Shown: positions 1 to 12,044 of the stretch, piece by piece
Layout: every line of letters begins with the position of its first letter
How positions within the stretch are numbered: position 1 is the stretch's first letter
Notes under the pieces: generated by a model
Seen by the model: only the letters and a program-made list of their open reading frames with translations
Database searches by the model: none
What the model was told of the DNA's origin: nothing
Position numbers and translations under genes: made by a program
Source of the DNA: Ophiosphaerella korrae
Taxonomy: Eukaryota; Ascomycota; Dothideomycetes; Pleosporales; Phaeosphaeriaceae
Length of the DNA stretch: 64,000 bases
Direction: 5' to 3'
Assembly: GCA_028456385.1 (NCBI GenBank)
Contig: JALNQF010000112.1
Location: forward strand, 1 to 64,000

Positions 1-78
1 TCTTCTTCTTCTTCTTCTTCTTCTTCTTCTTCTTCTTCTTCTTCTTCTTCTTCTTCTTCTTCTTCTTCTTCTTCTTCC
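1..78. repeat. (TCT)n microsatellite
   Basis: An almost perfect TCT trinucleotide run opens the window and fades into TCTTC/TCATC imperfect copies by about position 100. It would read as Glu-rich or Lys-rich sequence on the minus strand, but no reading frame with coding character extends from it, so it is called a simple repeat. It is cut by the window edge. Confidence 0.95.
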
Positions 79-1959
79 TCATCTTCTTTCTCATCTTCAT
101 AAACTCGGAATTTGGCCTATAAACGATTAATGTTGATTTCATGACCACCGCATAATGTAGAATTGGAGCGGAGTTCGGGACAGCGGCTGGGAAAAAGAAC
201 ACCTCATCTTGCATTTCGCCTAACAATGGCCACGAGAATGGTGGCTCACGCGGCATTCCCTCGGTAGCCTTGAGCGGCTCCGTAGAGCTCTTTTCTACAG
301 CAAGGCGGCAGCTTCGGCCTCGCCTCCATCCTCGTCTTCGTCTTCATTTTCATCATCTTCCCAAACCTAGTTGGTGAAATTTCGATGATCAAGTGGTATT
401 ATTGAATGAATTCGGGTTTCGTACGCAATTCCTGCCCGATGGGCTCCATCACCTCAGCGCTTTCCACATCTTCTGAGGCCTTATTGGCAATCCGCTCACA
501 ATAACAAGTTTCATAACAAACCTTTCATAGTAGGTTCCTTAACTAATTAGAGGTTAACGTTAATGAAACAGAATTGAATAGTGTCAGACATACTCCATAC
601 GAGTACTTCTTCCGACTTCGGTGTGAACCCAGAGATTTCTACCGCTCCGGCGAGGCCAACGCCGTCTGCTACAGCTGATGAGAGTGTGCTACATGAATTA
701 TATTAGTTATCGTAGATGGCAAGTGAGCCCCCACTAACTTTGTAGGTTACTACCCTGTGTTTGATTTGATTCAATAGGAAAGATAGTAAGCTGGATATCT
801 GCTTCATTTGAAGCTAATTGAGTAACGCGTCGTTGAGCCATTGTACGCTGAGATAATATATGCGCGCTAAGTTGGTGAGGGGCACCGCTCGCTTGCCATC
901 TATGCTACGCAACGATGCCGCAAAATATGTTTCCGAAAATATAATCACAGCATGTTGACTGCTTAGGCAGACGAGGAGTGGGCTTGGAGACGCTGAGGTT
1001 TGAACGTGCTTACATCTAGAAATTGAGGAAGCCACAGCGTACTTGAAAAACAAAACTGTTTTATTTATGCTGTTCTTAGTAATTTCCCTTGAATATTCCG
1101 ACAAAGATGGGATTGATGGCAGTGCTAGGGTGTAGTTAGCTCCCAGACAACAGCCGCTGACTCTGTTAATTGACATTGTCGGTGAATAATAACCCGAGAT
1201 TGAAGTTGCCCTATGATTTCGTCCTACTTGACTTTATGGAGATAATACTATGATTTCCAGCAATTGCTGCTTTGGCCAACCAGCAAAGGGTGCCTTCATG
1301 AGTTCATGGCAACCCGGGGTCATAGTAATGAAGCCGGCCATTTCTACGGCATATGTGCCCAGTGCCAAGTGTACCGAGCACTAACACAAATACATAACAT
1401 ATACAGGCTCAGATGCTTGGCGTATTTCCCCATTTCCGTAGGTATCGGAAAGCCCTTGTGTAAACACTAATGCTTGACTGCCAGGAGACTAACTACACGA
1501 ATCGTGAGCGGCATGTCCTCAATGTTAACTCTGGCCGGAAAATTCTCTAAAAAGCTGCGACATTAGGAGGATTAGTCAGCAGCCGATTGATGAGCTTGCG
1601 CTTCTTGGATGCTTAAAACGCTTCTGTATTTTCTCTCCTAGTATCTCCCTACATCTTCTTGCGCCTCAAGGATTGAATGTGCCGTTCTAGGGCTGAAGGT
1701 TTAATCAATGTCTGTCGGTCCGACCTGTGACACGCTAGTGCTAGACCGCCGACTAATCGCTAGACCATGATAGCGTTTTATTGGCTGGCGGAGCTCTTCG
1801 GATATGGAATAGATGAGATCCGCCCGAGAAGGTGGGGTATGCTTGGACATAGGACTGCTTTACATAAACCACACATGGCCCTTTAGGTATCATCCTCTAC
1901 GTCAACAGGGCTTCTATACGCAGGAAACTGACGTTCTGTTATTGGTCAGAAAATCGATC
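79..1959. other. gene-poor stretch, no supported gene
   Basis: AT-leaning sequence with only short reading frames that lack recognisable domains or splice-consistent extensions. Short TCNTC-rich patches recur at 320-360. The last few hundred bases probably contain the promoter of the regulator that starts at 1960. Nothing else is supported. Confidence 0.6.
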
Positions 1960-4184
1960 ATGTCTAGTTCAGCGAAAGCCAGTAAACCAACGCATCGTCC
2001 CTCTTCCGGAGCATTAGTAAAAAAAGGGCGCGGTCGACCACGGGCGTCCCTTGCCTGTGCTGCTTGCCGCATCCGCAAAACCAAAGTACGTTACACGAGC
2101 TGCCCCACTCACCGTCCTTTCTCTCAGGATGGTGCTTATCTCAAATAGTGCGATTTTATGAAATCAGAAGATAGGTGTTGTTCATTCTGCCAGTCCGCTG
2201 GTATTGAATGTGTGAACAACTACAAAGACCACAGGAAGCGGTATGCCCCATTCGCCCAGAGCATAAGAAATTTGAACCACTACTGACAACAATCTCAGAG
2301 ATGATCCGACTAAGGCTCTCCTTCATTTAACAGACCGGCTTAAATCGCTAGAAACAACTATAAATCAGAAACTCTCGCCGGAAAATACCTGCTTGGTAGT
2401 TAATGATGATACTCAAGGCCAGACGGTTGCTTACGATTTCGATATGCTGGAGGCCTCGCCCTTCATGAATGCACCTCCTGATCTTTTACCGGCGGTGGGT
2501 ATTTCAGCAGATAACACATGGAACATTCTACAACAAAACTTTAACGGGGAAATTCTTCCAGTCAGTTCAACTGAACTTCTATCACATATCGTACCTGTTT
2601 CAGATGGGATAGGAAGTTCCGATCAAGAGATCCAGGTCACTCTTGGCTGGCCATATGCCAGCACCCTTGATCCCATCCTGGACCAGCATTCTCATGAGGC
2701 CACTGGCCACGGCATGGTTATCTCATCAAAACCGAGTTCAATCCGTACGGATCAGAAAGAATTCTACGGGCCTACTTGTCAAGAGTACCAACGCTCGGTC
2801 GAAGAGATTAAAGACACTGGAGAGAATATGATTGAAATGGAACCTTCTCCTACAATGAACTTTGACTCGGAGTATCTTCAAATTGCTCTCTTAGATAACT
2901 TTTGGAAGTCCAGCGAATTATGGGTTCCTTTGGTAGACAGGGATCTTTTTCTCCAACATAAGAAGCTGGGAAATTCCTCACAGTATTATTCCCTGTTCCT
3001 TGAGAATGCAATGTTAGCATGTGCCAGTGGATTCAGCACTTCAAAACTAGTCAGAAAGACAGGCCAAAAGTTCGCAGACCGTGCTAAAGCATTACTTATT
3101 CCTCAATTGAGAGCTCCAAACATCTCAGTCATCCAGGGTCTCATACTACTTGGCAATTTTGAGGGCTGCAAAGGGGAATTCAATCTTGGATGGACTTTTT
3201 CAGGTAAGCAAAGACAGACGTTTGTTTAGTCAGCCTGTAGAAGGTTTTTCGCTAAAGTTTGGCTTAGGAATGGCGACGCGAATGTTGTTCGATTTGGGCT
3301 TACATCATGATCCACCATCACTCCTCGCCAAAATGCACGGAATACCCGAGCAGGGAACTTCTAACGGACAAAGATTGTTTTTGACGGCATTTTGTGCCGA
3401 CACAAAATATGCTAGATGTATTGGCCGGCCTCGAAGCATTCCCGTTGCAATGGCCGAAAAAGTATTGGCAAACAGCAAGTTACAAGGAGACGCTGATCCG
3501 AGAACACGCAACCTCGTTGCCTGGACTGAGCTATGTATCAACATTTCTAGGCTTCAAGACATCCTAAACAGTGGTGAGGTTTTGTCTATCCATGATGTAG
3601 AGCAGCTTCGAACGAGCATGTGCACACTACAGACTTGGTACGACGGCCTTTCGCCGGACTTGATATGGGATGATGTGGACAGGCCTTTCCTTAGTCCTTC
3701 TATGCAAGCACTCCACATCGAGTTCCATGCTTTCCAGATCCTATTACACACCACCCCGAATGAAGGTGGCCTGATGCTCCCTTGTGAGTCGGCTCAACCT
3801 CAGTTAGGGTTCCCCGGATATACCACGCAGGAATCTCGTGGAATTACTCTTGAGACTGCATTCCGGATAACCAAGATTATCCAAACACTGGAAGAAGGTT
3901 ACGGGGCTGATTGTATTGTTCCTACGACCATAGATTGTATGTACATTGCCGCAAAGGCACTGATAAAATATCTCAGCCCAGCTTATGGGTTAGATATCGC
4001 TCTTGAAGTTGGACAAGCAGAGGAGGCATTATCTACCATACTGATAATTATGCAAGGCCTCATGAATCAGTACCCAATGGTCTGCAAAATGCTGCGGTCA
4101 CTCAGTGAGCTACTAGTAAACAGCGCAGTCGGAAAAAGGCTCGAAGATTTTGGGGTAATCATGAATATAAATGCCAGTATGTAA
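1960..4184 (+). CDS. Zn2Cys6 fungal transcription factor (4 exons)
   Basis: Probable sequence-specific nuclear regulator of 687 aa. Exons are 1960-2085, 2149-2240, 2299-3203 and 3244-4184; the total divides by three. The binuclear zinc cluster spans the first two exons: CAACRIRKTK in exon 1, then six-Cys spacing completed by CDFMKSEDRCCSFC and a last Cys in exon 2, preceded by a basic AT-hook-like KKGRGRPR. A short coiled linker follows (DRLKSLETTI). The C-terminal half looks like the fungal-specific regulatory domain, with the signature LGMATRMLFDLGLHHD followed by CIGRP. The start is the Met giving a normal N-terminus before the cluster. The last intron is only 40 bp. It lies next to an esterase and a Baeyer-Villiger monooxygenase, which it may control; that is inference. 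Confidence 0.88.
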
Positions 4185-4335
4185 CTACTCCACGATGGGG
4201 ACTGCTCAGACAATAATTCAGTCTCGCGACGTGACCACCGACGGCGATCTCATTCATCTTCGTTGCTTTGATAAACCGCTTCATACATCTCCGCATCTCC
4301 CTCTCTATCCATTGGTGATTTTGAATACAGAAATC

Positions 4336-5424
4336 TTAGAACACAGTCTTGAGCCAGTCCCATATTTCAAAAGTCATCTTGCCATGATCGAGCCCAGTCT
4401 CTAGATCAATAATGGCTTCAATATGGACCTGGCCTTCACACAAAACGGTTTTGACATTGATTCCAGCAGCATCAAGGTCCTTTCCTACTTTCAAGATGTG
4501 GTCCCTGTATAACTCGCTCTCTCCAGTAATTACTAATACTTGTCTGGCCGGTAAATCTTTCCACCACGATGCATCAGCCAAGTATGGCTCTGACCAAGCG
4601 TTGCGATCACCTGGCTTCAACCATGCTGCACCAAAAGCGTCCATCATGCTTGGCGTCAATATGTCCAAACTTGCACATTGCTTATAAGATTCAGTATCCA
4701 GGTCACATGAACACCAAGGAGAGATAGCTAGCACACCGCTGAGTCGCTCCTTGAGAACTAGTGGCTCAGTATTTGGATACGGATGAAGCAGGTTTGATAT
4801 TAGTCCGAGGGTAAGATTGCCTCCAGCGCTATCTCCGGCAACAACAATCTAGAACATTTAATATCTATTGTTTCTGAAGGCGTAGAGACTCACATCTTTA
4901 GCAGCATAGCCGGTATTCAGCAAGTGGCGCAAACCCTCGGTAGCTTGTATCATTTGTGTGGGAAATCGTTCCTCACCAGATAATGCTATAGCGTATGAGA
5001 TCGAATTTTTTTCCGTTTGTAAGCAAGCATAAATTTGACTTACTGTATTCCAAGAATGCTATGATTGTATCCTGATGGTTGGCTTTTTCCAAGCTAAGAC
5101 GTGGAAAGGCTATATGGCTGCCCATTGGAGACAAGTAATAGCCTCCGCCTGGAAATCTGGTGAGCAAGGCTCTAGGGCAAAGAATAAGGGTATATGAGTA
5201 CCATGTAAATAAAAGAGTACCTTCCTGCAAGAACTGTCACCTAGCAAATGTAACTTTGCGCCGCAACCATTTGGAATGACTTGAACAGTATGTGGTAATC
5301 TTAGGGAGATAGCTTTCGAAGCTACTACTTCAGCTGTTGGAGGGAGTGTGGCAAAAGCAGCCTGAATGGAGGTGAAGGTTCGCATGGCATCATTTCTGGC
5401 GGTTCGAGCACTTGTTTGAGCCAT
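4336..5424 (-). CDS. HSL-type alpha/beta-hydrolase (esterase/lipase, 4 exons)
   Basis: Likely carboxylesterase of 310 aa. Exons in coding order are 5424-5202, 5148-5044, 4985-4894 and 4848-4336. The oxyanion-hole motif HGGG is rebuilt across the first splice at about residue 74. The nucleophile motif GDSAGG has Ser147 right after the third splice. A Glu/Asp acid candidate lies in GESELYRDH and the catalytic His is about residue 282 in the segment QVHIEA. These are the hallmarks of the hormone-sensitive-lipase (GDXG) family. There is no signal peptide, so a cytosolic enzyme is expected. It is convergent with the Zn2Cys6 regulator and divergent from the BVMO gene. A BVMO makes esters or lactones, the type of substrate this enzyme could hydrolyse; the pairing is inference. 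Confidence 0.9.
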
Positions 5425-6324
5425 CGCGATCTAGGATGTGGAATTCAATTCTATGCCTATCCCTGAAAGATTTTGACTACTCAAGTCCGATGGGTTAGAT
5501 ATATACCATTTATTATACACTTGAAAAATTATCTGATTTCCTTCGGAAGATGCTGCCGACTATATCATAGTTAATTCGGAGCGGACCGAATTCATGTCAA
5601 CATCCGATACCCAGAAGCCTATCAGCCTTTATCCGGCAAATAAAAAGAACCGCCATAAGTGCTCGTACAGTAATTACACTTTCAATTCGATTTAGTGCGT
5701 CTGCGATAAGACTACTAGACTTCTACAGATTTGATATAGCAAACCATATAACTTAGCGGGAACGTACGACTAAAGAGCAAGTGCGGAAAGTGTAGTGAAG
5801 AGGGGAATGCGGGATCTTCCGTTAAATATTATAGGAATATATATGTAATAACAAGGCTTGTAAAGCAGGTAGTCGAGAATGGACGTTAAGTATTATGAAG
5901 TGAGGTAAGATGGAAGAACTTTTAAGTTATCGGATAACCGATTCTAGAAATCCACTTGCCTGACAAATCGTATGGGCAAAGAATAATCCTTTTGTAGAGC
6001 TACAAGAAGCGTGCCGGTAGGTAAGTAGGGATAGAATACGTTTCCATTCCTGAATAGTTACTTAGGATTCTATTACACGGCTCAACCCCACCAATTCTTC
6101 ATCAACGATTTTGACGGGGCATCCCAAAGTCCCTCCCGAGGTTGATATTGTAAAGCGTTATTACAGGAATCGGAAAATACAACCGAGATAAATGACAATT
6201 TTAGGCATGAGCCCCAGGGTTGATTACGGTACTCTAACTTTAAAACCGCAGTTTTGTCTGAATTTAAAATTGACATCCTGCTATCAAAATCGACAAAACA
6301 AATATTTTGAACACCGAATCGAAA
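5425..6324. promoter_or_regulatory. divergent intergenic region between esterase and BVMO
   Basis: About 900 bp between two divergent start codons, AT-rich and without a supported gene. It must hold both promoters. No confident regulatory motif was recognised by eye. Confidence 0.5.
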
Positions 6325-8231
6325 ATGACCCAAAATAGAGACCCCGGCAGGATGATATATGGTAAGAAGCAAGAGGGTTTGATGTCTTACCAAGTGTTAC
6401 CACAGTATCATTCCGAGCCATCTCACGTAAAGCTCATCCAAGTTGGGGCGGGTGCTACCGGCCTATTGGTGGCATACAAGCTCCAGAAGACTGGATCCAA
6501 TTTTGATCTCACAATCTATGAAAAGAACGCAGGAATCGGAGGGACTTGGTACGAAAACAGATATCCCGGAGTGGCATGCGATGTCCCTGCTCATTGCTAT
6601 ACATATACGTTCGAACCCAATCCTGAATACTCGTCATTCTATGCGGGAGGAGAGGAGATTCGTCAATACTTTGAAAGATTTGCCAACAAATACGATCTGC
6701 ACAAATACATCCAGCTCAATTCTCGGGTTGAAAGCGCAGTGTGGGATCAAGAACAGGGTATCTACAATGTAGAGATAGCCACTCCCGCTGGAAATGTGAA
6801 AGATTGGTGCCACGTCCTGATAAATGGAACTGGTTACCTAAATAACTGGAAATTTCCGGATATCGATGGCCTGCGTGAATTCAAGGGCCAGCTAGCTCAC
6901 AGCGCGCATTGGGATGACAAAATTGATTTCGCCGACAGGGCTGTTGGAGTCATCGGAACAGGCTCATCAGCTATTCAGATCGTTCCTCAGGTACAAAAGG
7001 TGGCAAAACATCTGATAACATTCATACGGAGTGAAACATGGATCACAGCGCCAATTGCTAGCGATGTCTTACGCAAGCTCGATGGCAATAATACAAATCA
7101 AGAAGCACTAACGATGTCGCAATACTATTACACGGAGGCGGAGAAGAAAGCCTTCGCTGAAAATCCGGAAATATTGTTGGCACACCGGAAGGAATTGGAA
7201 AACATACTGAATGCCTCCTTCGAAGTAATTTTGCGAGGTTCGGAGCTTTCAAAAATTACCAAGAAAACTATGAAAGAAGAGATGCTCAGGCGGCTGGGAC
7301 CTGGTCATGATGAGCTCAAAAGGAGATTGATTCCAACGTGGTCCCCGGGTTGTCGGCGTGTGACACCAGGTGATGGGTATCTTGAAGCACTCGTGCAACC
7401 AAACGTCACCACTGCTTTCAATGAGATTGTTCGGGCTGTTCCTGAAGGGGTAATTGATAGCGAGGGCACACTACATAAACTGGATGTCTTAATCTGCGCT
7501 ACCGGTTTTAACATAGCATTTGCTCCACCGTTCAAGCTAGCTGGTCGTGACGGAGTTCTCATGCAAGAGGAATGGAATCCAGAACCACATTGCTACCTTG
7601 GGATCGCAGCTCCAAAGTTCCCTAATTATTTTATCATCAACGGCCCAAGAGGTAATTGGGGTTCGGGGAGTGTTCTACCTTCGGTAAGATAGCTGCCTTC
7701 TGTATGTGGAGGTTGAAAACATAGCTAAGCTAGAATTTAGCTCGAGATTCAAGTAGAGTATGTCCTTAAGTTCGTATCCCGGATGCAACAGGAAGGGATC
7801 AAATCAGTCGAGGTAAGTCAGCGGGCAACTGCAGACTTGAACGAGCACATCGACACTTGGCATCTAGGGTCAGTCTGGTCAGATCCATGTAAGAGGTAAT
7901 AACCATGTTCTAGTCTGCACAATAATTTCAGATGCTGATAACGACACAGTTGGTACAAACTCGGCGACCCGTATGGAAAGGCATGGCTTTGGGGGGGTTC
8001 AGTAAGTACTTTCAAAGTTGACGAGCCTAAATTGAAAGCTAATATGCCGCTTAGGGACTTCATTACAACAAAACTGTTAAAGAGCCAAAGTACGAACACT
8101 ACGAGTTCCAGTATCGCCACAAAAATATTTTTGCCTACTTAGGCAACGGCCGGACAGAGCCTGAAATTAAGAATCAGAGAGAAAGGTTGGCGCCATATAT
8201 GCGCATCTCTGATACACCATGGGATTTCTGA
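6325..8231 (+). CDS. Baeyer-Villiger-type flavin monooxygenase (4 exons)
   Basis: FAD- and NADPH-dependent monooxygenase of about 580 aa that should insert oxygen next to a ketone to give an ester or lactone. Exons are 6325-7683, 7741-7895, 7950-8001 and 8055-8231. The FAD-binding GAGATG motif starts at about residue 41. The BVMO fingerprint FKGQLAHSAHWD (F-x-G-x3-H-x3-W-D) starts at about residue 186. The NADPH site GTGSSA is near residue 211 and an ATG motif (ICATGFN) sits near the C-terminal third. The last three exons restore the conserved tail (WYKLGDP, LHYNKT, YLGNGRT). A GTAAGT at about 7813 is read through as coding because the tail is conserved across it. The start is uncertain; in-frame Met codons also occur at 6352 and 6382. 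The substrate is unknown. Confidence 0.9.
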
Positions 8232-9204
8232 GTTAGCTCTTGAAATATAATATATATGCATTCATCAACAGATCATTTGGCACTGTTCATCTTGTACAGC
8301 AGTAACAAAACGCACTTGATTAGGTCTAATTCAAATCATGCAACTGTCGGTAAATGCTCGAAATTGAAGATTTATGTTTTTCAAACACCATGTAAAACGG
8401 CCAAGCAGGACTTGCGTTAGTCGCGCTTGTCGAGAAGATCTTACCCTGCCGGTATGAAATCTATTGAGACATAATATAATATAAATAGATAGCATGTCAC
8501 TAATTACAGCCATTGAGTTATACTTCACAGAGTCTAATTGCGCGACGAAAGCTAGAGAACCGTCGTTACTGCGCATTTTCTAGGCTTGATTAAAAGATAA
8601 TATGTTCTACAGAACCTTTGAAGTTCCTGAAAAAGTTCCTACGTGGGGAGAGCATCCCGATGTCCTCAATAATACCCCTGGCGTGATTGATAGGCTGATG
8701 ACACTCCTATCCTTGTATGTAACGGCGAATGGGATTGTGCAAAGTGCATCATCATTTTAGAAGCGATCAATAAGTGGCAAAATTTTGGAGGCAAACCAAT
8801 CACCATACTCGTGTCTAGATCTTCTTAGTCCGTTAGTCGCGCAGGGCCCAAGAATGCAGCTCTGCAGGCGTTCCGAAACGGATGCGTTGCGGGTATACAC
8901 GTCAGAACCACACTAGCACGCACACCAGTCGCAAAGCACGAATTGCCTTACACTGCAGTTACAAATCATTTACAAAAGTCCCAGTCAGTCCCTAATCGCC
9001 AATCGCTCACTGTCAGTTTTGCCTGACCGGAACACCCAGCATCTTGGGACGCAATGAGCACCACCGGCCTTGGATTGGAGGAAACTGCACCAAATCTAGT
9101 TCTTAGGACTGACGTGGTGATGATATACATATTCAATACAAGCCATACGTGCCCTTCGCGTTTTGCCAGCCTTGGAATCATCCACTACTACGCACACAGA
9201 GGTC
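8232..9204. other. gene-poor stretch, possible short relic
   Basis: No supported gene. A 52-codon frame beginning at 8601 has plausible protein-like composition (PEKVPTWGEHPD) but no recognisable family and no extension by splicing, so it is noted only as a possible remnant. Confidence 0.4.
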
Positions 9205-10421
9205 CTGCCTAAGGGAGCTACATTGCCTGCATTACCACGAGCGACTTAGCGGATCCTCTAGCCGGTGAGGCGATTGCTCACACTTTCGTCCCTCGTGAGC
9301 AGCTCGGAGAAAAGATCCCGACTCCCATTGACATCTACGCCCACGAAGGCCTTCTGGTCCGGTCCAAGTCAGGGAAGCACCGTATATATGAACGATGGCA
9401 GATCAATGAGGTAATTCCATGGCCTTCATGATGCATCAGGCGTACCAAAAGTGTAAGCATTGACTTAATATTGCTATATCACAGCCTTTACCGATGTTCC
9501 AAGTCCGGCGAGCGGAAAGAACACACGGGCTAGCGCCACCCCCTTTAGGTAAGAAAATAGAGACATACGAAGTCAACGGACGATCTTTTGCTAAACAAAT
9601 CCACGGTCAGAAGGTGAAAAAAGCGGTCACGTTTGGGGATTTGAATAGCTTCTCGGCAAACGAGAGACGCTTCAACGAGGACTACCAGGAGCAGCTCAGA
9701 TCAGAACCTTTGGGCTTGCCAGCACATAGATCGTTGCGCACGACAGTTACTAAGAATCTCGTAAAGTTGATAGCCTCGTCATAAACCAAAGGATATTTCA
9801 AGTGCTCAATCCTCTGGAAGTCCCTCAGCAGCTAGTGCCTATCTCAACAAGATCTCTGACTCTGATGGCTATCATGGCATCGGCCTTGACAACGCTACTC
9901 TTCCTTCCGCTCTCCCCTCTATCTATGTTACTCCCAGCCGTAGGAAATTGTCCACAGTGTCTCTAGAGAAACAAGCCTTCCACTCCGACGATATAATTGA
10001 CGGCTCTTTGCCGTCTCTTTTCACAGGCCAGCATCAACGACGGTTCTTCTCTGCTCTATGAATGGAAGAAGCTAAAGTCTTCACAAAGAATCTCCCCTTC
10101 TCAGCTCTTACAATACTCCCTCATCATCCTCATCATTCGCCCAAACTCGAGCTCAGTTTGACGAGCAAGCAGAAAGCGAAGCCCGTAGGAGAGTCGAACA
10201 GTTCCAGACGCACGCACCGGGCCTGTTAGGCGCGGCAGAAAATGCCGTAAATTACTTCCGCCAAAGTAATTATTTCGCTGGCGTATGGAATACGGGTGCC
10301 CTGGCTTGGTCGTGTGGTGTGCTTTATAGCACATGTGGTGTAGTTTCGATTACTATAGAAGCCCCGCCAGACTTAGATGAACCTCCAAGGACGCGACTAA
10401 CAATTGCGAGGCTTTTTTAAT
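9205..10421 (+). pseudogene. decayed coding region of unknown family
   Basis: Several blocks of protein-like sequence lie in order on the plus strand but in different frames. The first is open from about 9205 (ITTSDLADPLAGEA) and has a plausible intron, roughly 9412 to 9483, joining WQINE to PLPMFQV; it stops at 9784. A second block in another frame runs from about 9800 to 10060 (SAASAYLNKISDSDGYHG, TPSRRKLSTVS). A third, from about 10090 to 10421 (EQAESEARRRVEQFQ, AENAVNYFRQSNYFAG), ends at a TAA. No start codon or splice set joins the three blocks, so this looks like a gene broken by frameshifts. I do not recognise the family. It could instead be a real multi-exon gene I failed to splice. 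Confidence 0.45.
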
Positions 10422-12044
10422 GACGGAATATTCGCTAGGCTTACGAGATAGATGTTAACATTTGGGGATGTCTAGATAACTTACATAGAGAATGAAGCCC
10501 GAATAACGTTGAAGATGATAACACTTCCTTCGGCTAGATGCTCATGCGGCGATGTCATCAAAGCCATAGTTAAGCTTGGACATGTGCAGCGAGATAATTG
10601 TGGAGTTGAATGTAGTCTGTTAATAATTAGATAGCTGCCAGCTGCTCTGAACTTTATACTGGGATGACGCTCACGCCACCTGACCAAAAGCATAGCCACC
10701 TCTGCTGGCGGTGATCCACTGCCAAGAATGCTATGTAATCTTCAATACCAGCTTATCGTCCGTGCAATTCACATTTTCTCTTACCCGCTGAAGTTCCAAG
10801 TCCCGACCGCGGTGGTGACGTTGCATGATCCTGCCTTCTCTGGCAGCTATACGGCCGATACGAGCCGTTGAACATTATAGCTAGATTTAGTACACGGTAC
10901 CGAACAGGTCTGTCAAATTTAAAGCTGCAGTTAGCTACGGCGTGTTATCGTAGACCGAGGTGCCTTCAAAACTCGAATAGAATGCCCTTATCAATGAGTC
11001 GTAAAGAACACCGTAGGACTGGTAATATTTGACTTTGAAACGCGAGACTTATTCTTAAGGAGCTGTGTTATAATATTGCTGCGAGCGAATTTGAAAAGCA
11101 GACGTTGCTACATTGTAAATGTGGCTTAAGTTCAAAGTAGCTGTAATTTGTCTCGCTTTGCAGTGGGTGACGTTGCACTCACGAACATTGATAATCTAAC
11201 CAAAGCTTTCACCACGTCATTTCTTGTGCACAGCCACGATCTTAATAGCCATAAGGTTGACCCTTGGAATGGCTTAAGTAAATTACACGATATTATTGAT
11301 TACGACTACTTGTGGGAGGGTTTTGCGCTAGCCAGGATGGGAAACTGCTTGAGTTGAAAGTACCCGACAGAGGTGCTTTGCCTTCGACTTGTTCTAGTTC
11401 CTAAAGTAGTAGCATTGTTAGTACGAGCTTGTGGTTGTTACAAAGAGACTTCGAACCCCGAATTTAAGGGCCTTAAAACTTCAAGAGCCTTCATAAGCTG
11501 AAATGCAACGCTGTAGATCAGGGAGCTTAATACCGCCATGCTATATTCTAATATACCTCGATTATCTTCAACGAGTTTAGCAGGTCTTGTCTGATGTTCA
11601 TCCTAACCGCGTGGCTAAGTCTACCTAGCTCTCGACAGACTGAAAAAGCAGGAAGATTACCATCCTGTTGATTATACTGGATGAATACAATAGATAACAC
11701 ATTACTAAAAATTCGACTAGGAATCCTGGATACCTCGAAAACAAGTACCAAGTATCTCGTAGCTACTACATCTGAAGGTGCGTAAGATGCAAGATATACA
11801 TTATCACATTAATAAGCTACAATGATCTTAAACATCACGCACGCACTCAGGCCGGAGATTCATGAATATGTTCGAATTGCAGGTATCTCAGTCGAACATG
11901 CCGTTCTTGGACCTTAGCCTTGAGGTGTGACATGGTTGAAATGGCCCCGGAAGAATTGAAGCTCTTCTCAAAAGCCAGCACTGTACTACTCAACCAGCCT
12001 TTGAGAGGTATGCCGGAGCCCCTTACATTCGCTCCCTCTTATCC
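10422..12044. other. gene-poor stretch
   Basis: About 1.6 kb with only short frames. A stretch around 10710-10870 reads like coding sequence for about 50 codons (FQVPTAVVTLHDPAFSG) without start or family, possibly another relic. Nothing else is supported. Confidence 0.45.

Noticed and set aside
7813..7818. GTAAGT inside the BVMO tail as an intron donor
   Set aside because: The sequence after it (ATADLNEHIDTW) is conserved family sequence and the next acceptor would delete it.
11445..11475. TTCGAACCCC as a tRNA T-loop
   Set aside because: The flanking bases do not form a five-pair stem and no cloverleaf could be drawn.
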